Shown here in pieces: positions 61,191 through 64,000 of a stretch of 64,000 nucleotides of DNA; the stretch's first letter is position 1, and each line of letters starts with the position of its first letter. The notes below the pieces were generated by a model, which saw only the letters and a program-made list of their open reading frames with translations, made no database searches and was not told the origin of the DNA. Where the stretch lies: positions 56,109 through 120,108 of the forward strand of contig DAOUJG010000016.1 in assembly GCA_034423015.1 (NCBI GenBank), in the 5' to 3' direction. The position numbers and the translations under genes are program-made. Source of the stretch: JAGWBJ01 sp034423015 (lineage in GTDB: Bacteria; Chloroflexota; Dehalococcoidia; Lucifugimonadales; JAGWBF01).

Positions 61191-61934
61191 ATGACCAGCG
61201 GCACGACCGACGTGAAGGGCTTGGTGCGGGACCACTACGGGGAGAGGGCCCGGCGGGCCTCGGCGGGCCCGACTTCCGAGTCGTGCTGCGGGCCCTCCGA
61301 CATCTACTCGCCCCTGGAGCTGCAGGGCCTGCCCCCGACGGTGACCGCCGCGTCGGCGGGATGCGGCAACCCCACGGCCCTCGCAGGCATAAGGGAAGGG
61401 GATGTCGTGCTGGACCTGGGGAGCGGCGGGGGAATAGACTGCTTCATCGCCTCCAGGCAAACGGGAGAGTCCGGGCGGGTCCTCGGCGTAGACATGACCC
61501 TGGACATGGTCCGGCTGGCCAACGGCAACGCCCGGAAGCTGGGCGCCTCCAACGTCGACTTCGTGCTGGGAGAGCTGGAGCAGCTGCCCGTGGCCCCGGC
61601 ATCGGTGGACGTGCTCCTCTCCAACTGCGTGATAAACCTGTCCACGGACAAGGACGCGGTCTTCCGGGAGGCGTTCCGGGTGCTGAAGCCGGGCGGCCGG
61701 CTCCACGTCTCGGACATAGTCCTGGACCGGGAGCTGCCCGAGGAGGTGCGGCGCGATGCCGAGCAGCTGGTGGGCTGCATAGCCGGCGCCGACCTCCATG
61801 AGGTCTACCTGGAGCGCATGCGGCGGGCCGGGTTCACCGGGGTGACCACACGGGAGGCCGTCGCCTACCGTCCGGGCGACGCGACCGGCGTGGTGAGCGC
61901 CAAAGTGGAGGCCACCCGGCCTCCGGACCGGTAA
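61191..61934 (+). CDS. arsM: arsenite methyltransferase
   Basis: This 247-residue SAM-dependent methyltransferase has SCCGPSDIY at the N-terminus, SAGCGNPTA, the SAM motif VLDLGSGGGIDCF, SNCVINLSTDK and VGCIAGA. The conserved cysteines (CC, the Cys before GNP and the Cys in GCIAG) bind As(III). It methylates arsenite to volatile or excretable forms. No arsR or ars transporter is nearby. Confidence 0.9.
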   Translation: MTSGTTDVKGLVRDHYGERARRASAGPTSESCCGPSDIYSPLELQGLPPTVTAASAGCGNPTALAGIREGDVVLDLGSGGGIDCFIASRQTGESGRVLGVDMTLDMVRLANGNARKLGASNVDFVLGELEQLPVAPASVDVLLSNCVINLSTDKDAVFREAFRVLKPGGRLHVSDIVLDRELPEEVRRDAEQLVGCIAGADLHEVYLERMRRAGFTGVTTREAVAYRPGDATGVVSAKVEATRPPDR

Positions 61935-61976
61935 GCGGCCGGTCCGGAGCGGGCGCCGGGTCCGTCTCCCGTTCCT

Positions 61977-62468
61977 CTACCTTGCGGCGCCGACGGGGGC
62001 GTCGAGGGCGTCCAGGCCCCTTCTCACCGTGCCCAGTATGGAGGTCATCTCGGTCTCGAGGCGCCGCAGGGTCTGCAAGACGTAGGCGTCGGCCTCGGTC
62101 CTGTTCCTCTGGGCCTCGGTGGCGGCCTGGTTGGTCATGCGAGTGGCCTTCCGCTCGGCCTCCTCCTCCAGCTCCGCGGCGTGTCGCCGCGCCGTGGCCA
62201 GCACGTCGCTCTGGTCCACTCTGTTCCTGAACTCCGCCTCGGCCTGGGACTTGGTGCGCTTGGCGTCGATCTGGGCCTGGCTGAGGATGTTGTCCTTCCT
62301 CTCGATGACCTCCTGGGCGGCACGAAGGTCCTGGGGTATGGCCAGGCGCAGCTGCTCGACCACCTCGTTGAGCCTTTCGGCGTCCACCAGCCTGTTTCCG
62401 GTACCGGGCATCACGCGACTGGTCGTAACCAAGGCCTCCAGCCTGTCGATAATATTGAGTATGTCCAT
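61977..62468 (-). CDS. coiled-coil protein downstream of coaD
   Basis: This 163-residue, mostly helical protein has a long charged coiled coil (about residues 45-150; AQEVIERKDNILSQAQ, RRHAAELEEEAERKA). It starts MDILNIIDRLEALV. It resembles DivIVA/V-type-stalk-like coiled-coil proteins that often follow coaD in Chloroflexota, but no firm family or role can be assigned. ATG at 62468 follows GGAGGGAGG, directly beyond the 16-bp tandem repeat. Confidence 0.65.
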   Translation of the reverse strand: MDILNIIDRLEALVTTSRVMPGTGNRLVDAERLNEVVEQLRLAIPQDLRAAQEVIERKDNILSQAQIDAKRTKSQAEAEFRNRVDQSDVLATARRHAAELEEEAERKATRMTNQAATEAQRNRTEADAYVLQTLRRLETEMTSILGTVRRGLDALDAPVGAAR

Positions 62469-62484
62469 GGGTCCCTCCCTCCTA

Positions 62485-62516
62485 AATAATAGTCCGGGCC
62501 AATAATAGTTCGGGCC
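62485..62516 (-). repeat. 16-bp tandem repeat, two units, between coaD stop and next ribosome-binding site
   Basis: Copies at 62485-62500 and 62501-62516 differ at one base (AATAATAGTCCGGGCC / AATAATAGTTCGGGCC). On the coding strand they lie between the coaD stop (62518-62520) and TAGGAGGG of the next gene. Confidence 0.85.
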
Positions 62517-62517
62517 G

Positions 62518-63003
62518 CTACTCCGGCGACCGCATTTTGCGCTGGACCGCATCCATGACGTGGGCGGGCACCAGGCCGGTGGGGTCTCCGCCCAACCCGA
62601 TGACCTCCTTGATCAGACTGGAGCTTACGTACTGGTATGGCAGGCTTGCCATCATGCACACCATCTCCACGTCCGGCGCCAGCTTCTTGTTCATGTAGGC
62701 CATCTCGAACTCGTACTCGAAGTCCGACCCGCTGCGAAGGCCCCGGACGATGACGCCGGCGCCTATTCGTCTGGCGGCTTCGACGACGAGGCCGGTGAAC
62801 CGCGTGACCTCGACGTTGGGGAGCTGCTTCACAGACTGGAGGAGCAGGTCCACCCGCTCGTCGGTGCCGAAGAGCAGGTTCTTGGAGGGCGTGTCGTAGA
62901 CCGCCACCACCACGCGGCTGAAGATGGCCGCGGCCCGGGACGCGATGTCCACGTGGCCCTCGGTCACGGGATCGAAGGAGCCCGGGTAGATGGCCGTTAC
63001 CAC
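62518..63003 (-). CDS. coaD: phosphopantetheine adenylyltransferase
   Basis: This 161-residue enzyme makes dephospho-CoA from 4'-phosphopantetheine and ATP, the penultimate CoA step. The nucleotidyltransferase motif GSFDPVTEGH is at residues 8-17, and RGLRSGSDFEYEFEMAYMN and YVSSSLIKEV are family-typical. GTG at 63003 overlaps the rsmD stop by 7 nt, the conserved rsmD-coaD arrangement. Confidence 0.93.
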   Translation of the reverse strand: MVTAIYPGSFDPVTEGHVDIASRAAAIFSRVVVAVYDTPSKNLLFGTDERVDLLLQSVKQLPNVEVTRFTGLVVEAARRIGAGVIVRGLRSGSDFEYEFEMAYMNKKLAPDVEMVCMMASLPYQYVSSSLIKEVIGLGGDPTGLVPAHVMDAVQRKMRSPE

Positions 63004-63554
63004 GGGCCGTCTCCCTTCTCGAAGAAGTCCACAGCGCTGTCGCCGTAGGGGTAGCTGCGGGTCCTGGTCAGGTCCTGGTACGCGCTCTGCAGAGAGGTCC
63101 TCTTGGAGTGGCCGACCACCACCCGGGCGCCCGTTTCCAGCAGGGTGGAGCGGGCCAGCCCCTCCACCACGTCGTCCAGGGACTCCAGCTTGTATGGGGG
63201 GTCCATGAGCACGAGCTGGTAGGGCCCCTCCAGGACTCCCACGGCCCTGGCCGCGGACATGCAGTGGACCCCGGACTGCCCGGCGAACCCGGTGGAGGCC
63301 ACGTTCTGCCGAAGGACCGCGCACTGGCGGGGATGGCGTTCCACGAAGTCGGCCCAGACCGCGCCCCGGCTGAGGGCCTCGATGCCCAGGGAGCCGGTGC
63401 CCGCGTACAGGTCCAGGGCCCGGACGTCCAGGGAGTCCAGGGGTCCCAGGGCGTTGAAGATGCCGCTACGCACCAGCTCGGAGGTGGGGCGCACCCCCGA
63501 CACCGCCGGCCCCCTGAGCCTGGCCCCCCTGGCGATACCACCTATCACACGCAT
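62997..63554 (-). CDS. rsmD: 16S rRNA (guanine-N2) methyltransferase RsmD
   Basis: This 185-residue Rossmann methyltransferase modifies G966 of 16S rRNA. Seen are MRVIGGIARGARL, RPTSELVRSGIFNAL, SAM motif DLYAGTGSLGIEALSRGA and catalytic VLMDPPY. The promoter -10 ends only 14 nt before the ATG and no Shine-Dalgarno is seen, so the transcript may be nearly leaderless. It is the first gene of the rsmD-coaD-coiled-coil operon. Confidence 0.93.
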   Translation of the reverse strand: MRVIGGIARGARLRGPAVSGVRPTSELVRSGIFNALGPLDSLDVRALDLYAGTGSLGIEALSRGAVWADFVERHPRQCAVLRQNVASTGFAGQSGVHCMSAARAVGVLEGPYQLVLMDPPYKLESLDDVVEGLARSTLLETGARVVVGHSKRTSLQSAYQDLTRTRSYPYGDSAVDFFEKGDGPW

Positions 63555-63567
63555 GACTTGGCGGTGG

Positions 63568-63596
63568 ATTATACAGAGGGGCTGCTCAGGCAGTAA
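63568..63596 (-). promoter_or_regulatory. promoter of the rsmD operon
   Basis: On the minus strand TTACTG (63591-63596) is followed after 17 bp by TATAAT (63568-63573). The predicted transcript start is about 7 nt before the rsmD ATG. Confidence 0.5.
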
Positions 63597-63627
63597 AGCA
63601 AATAATCAAGCGGAGTTTGAGCCTTTT

Positions 63628-63840
63628 CTAAGACTTTGGCTCAGCCGACGGCCCAGCCTTCCGACAAGACCTCCGCCTGTTCCAGTACGGCACCAGCTCG
63701 AACTCCTTGACGGAAGCCGCCCGCAATATGTCATAAAGCGGGTCATCCGGCCTGTGATGTTGTAAAAGGTCGAAGGCTGCTTCAAGGGTGTCGATGCAGC
63801 GGGTGCGGAGATCCGCGTCGATGGGGATGGGGCTACGCAT
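63628..63840 (-). pseudogene. possible HEPN/nucleotidyltransferase-substrate-binding fragment, probably decayed
   Basis: This 70-codon frame starts like small HEPN-type helical proteins (IDTLEAAFDLLQHH, then LYDILRAASVKEFELV). After that point it loses the pattern. A one-base shift would give LEQAEVLSEGWAVG, closer to the family's VLEQSGKLLRK continuation, before a stop. This looks like a frameshifted, truncated remnant of a toxin-antitoxin partner. Family assignment is tentative. Confidence 0.35.
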
Positions 63841-63842
63841 CC

Positions 63843-64000
63843 TCTAGCAGGGTGTTGAAGAAGGCTGTTTGCGGTAGCGGACAGGTTCCGGATGAGGTCT
63901 CTGGCGGTCCAGGTGATCGTTGATCTGAGTCAGTGACGGCGTGGGATATCCGGGATTGTCCCGGATGAGGGTCGCCCGGCGCTGTCACGGCCGTGTTCAG
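63843..64000. mobile_element. possible insertion-element end running off the window
   Basis: CTAGCAGGGTGTTGAAGAAGGCTG begins 3 bp beyond the start of the decayed gene and resembles the TAGCAGGGTGTTGAAAAA-type ends of bacterial insertion elements. This rests on memory of the motif only. A minus-strand frame is open from the window edge to 63833 but has no recognisable content. Confidence 0.25.

Noticed and set aside
1..64000. CRISPR arrays, rRNA or tRNA genes
   Set aside because: Tandem repeats present are short, have no spacers and lack cas genes; no tRNA- or rRNA-like stretch was recognised in the gaps.

Overview
The window is GC-rich bacterial DNA with dense coding, short intergenic gaps and many 4-nt stop/start overlaps. 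It contains no rRNA, tRNA, phage or CRISPR. The gene mix suggests a Chloroflexota-type bacterium of the Dehalococcoidia/SAR202 kind: isolated xanthine-dehydrogenase-family large subunits, SDR and GMC oxidoreductases, racemases, DnaE2/ImuB, ArsM and phosphatidylinositol lipid genes. This is inference from content only; no marker gene in the window settles the lineage.

Layout. 1-4 kb (minus): MFS permease, two tandem Asp/Glu-racemase-fold proteins and thioredoxin reductase. 4-7.5 kb (minus): a histidine-rich, probably metal-handling membrane/lipoprotein group. 7.7-9.5 kb: fatty acid desaturase and signal peptidase I. 9.75-12.6 kb (plus): inositol-3-phosphate synthase, PimA-like mannosyltransferase and CDP-alcohol phosphatidyltransferase, i.e. 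a phosphatidylinositol/mannoside operon. 12.7-15.6 kb: three tandem alpha-beta-barrel paralogues and a polyprenol-phosphate mannosyltransferase. 15.8-20.1 kb: a thioester-containing alpha-2-macroglobulin lipoprotein. 20.3-24.9 kb: a complete Aap-type amino-acid ABC importer. 25.1-27.1 kb: an ABC-2 exporter. 27.3-30.6 kb (minus): transglutaminase / alpha-E / ATP-grasp trio. 30.75-36.3 kb (minus): a signalling operon combining a TorS-like kinase, a membrane-tethered binding protein and a RsbU/RsbW/RsbV-type partner switch. 36.7-52 kb: a catabolic island with a DUF1989 protein, a urease-like ABC trio lacking accessory genes, GMC oxidoreductase, cysteine hydrolase, dihydropyrimidinase, DAO-type oxidoreductase, metallo-hydrolase, two SDRs, gamma-glutamyltransferase and ornithine cyclodeaminase. 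52.2-56.9 kb (minus): imuB / DUF6504 / dnaE2 mutagenesis cassette behind a perfect inverted repeat. 57-62 kb: cupin, SDR, a frameshifted molybdenum hydroxylase large subunit, a small membrane protein and ArsM. 62-63.6 kb (minus): rsmD, coaD and a coiled-coil protein. The window ends in a decayed gene and a possible mobile-element end.

Three features recur. First, several short gaps between co-directional genes are filled with tandem copies of a 14-50 bp unit, often running from the upstream stop codon into the downstream Shine-Dalgarno; each locus has its own unit. Second, two genes have no ATG/GTG/TTG at the expected N-terminus and appear to start at ATA and ATC. Third, two dispersed palindromic repeat families occupy the longer gaps of the catabolic island. 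The most interesting candidate systems are the binding-protein/kinase/partner-switch operon and the urease-like hydrolase island without nickel-assembly genes.
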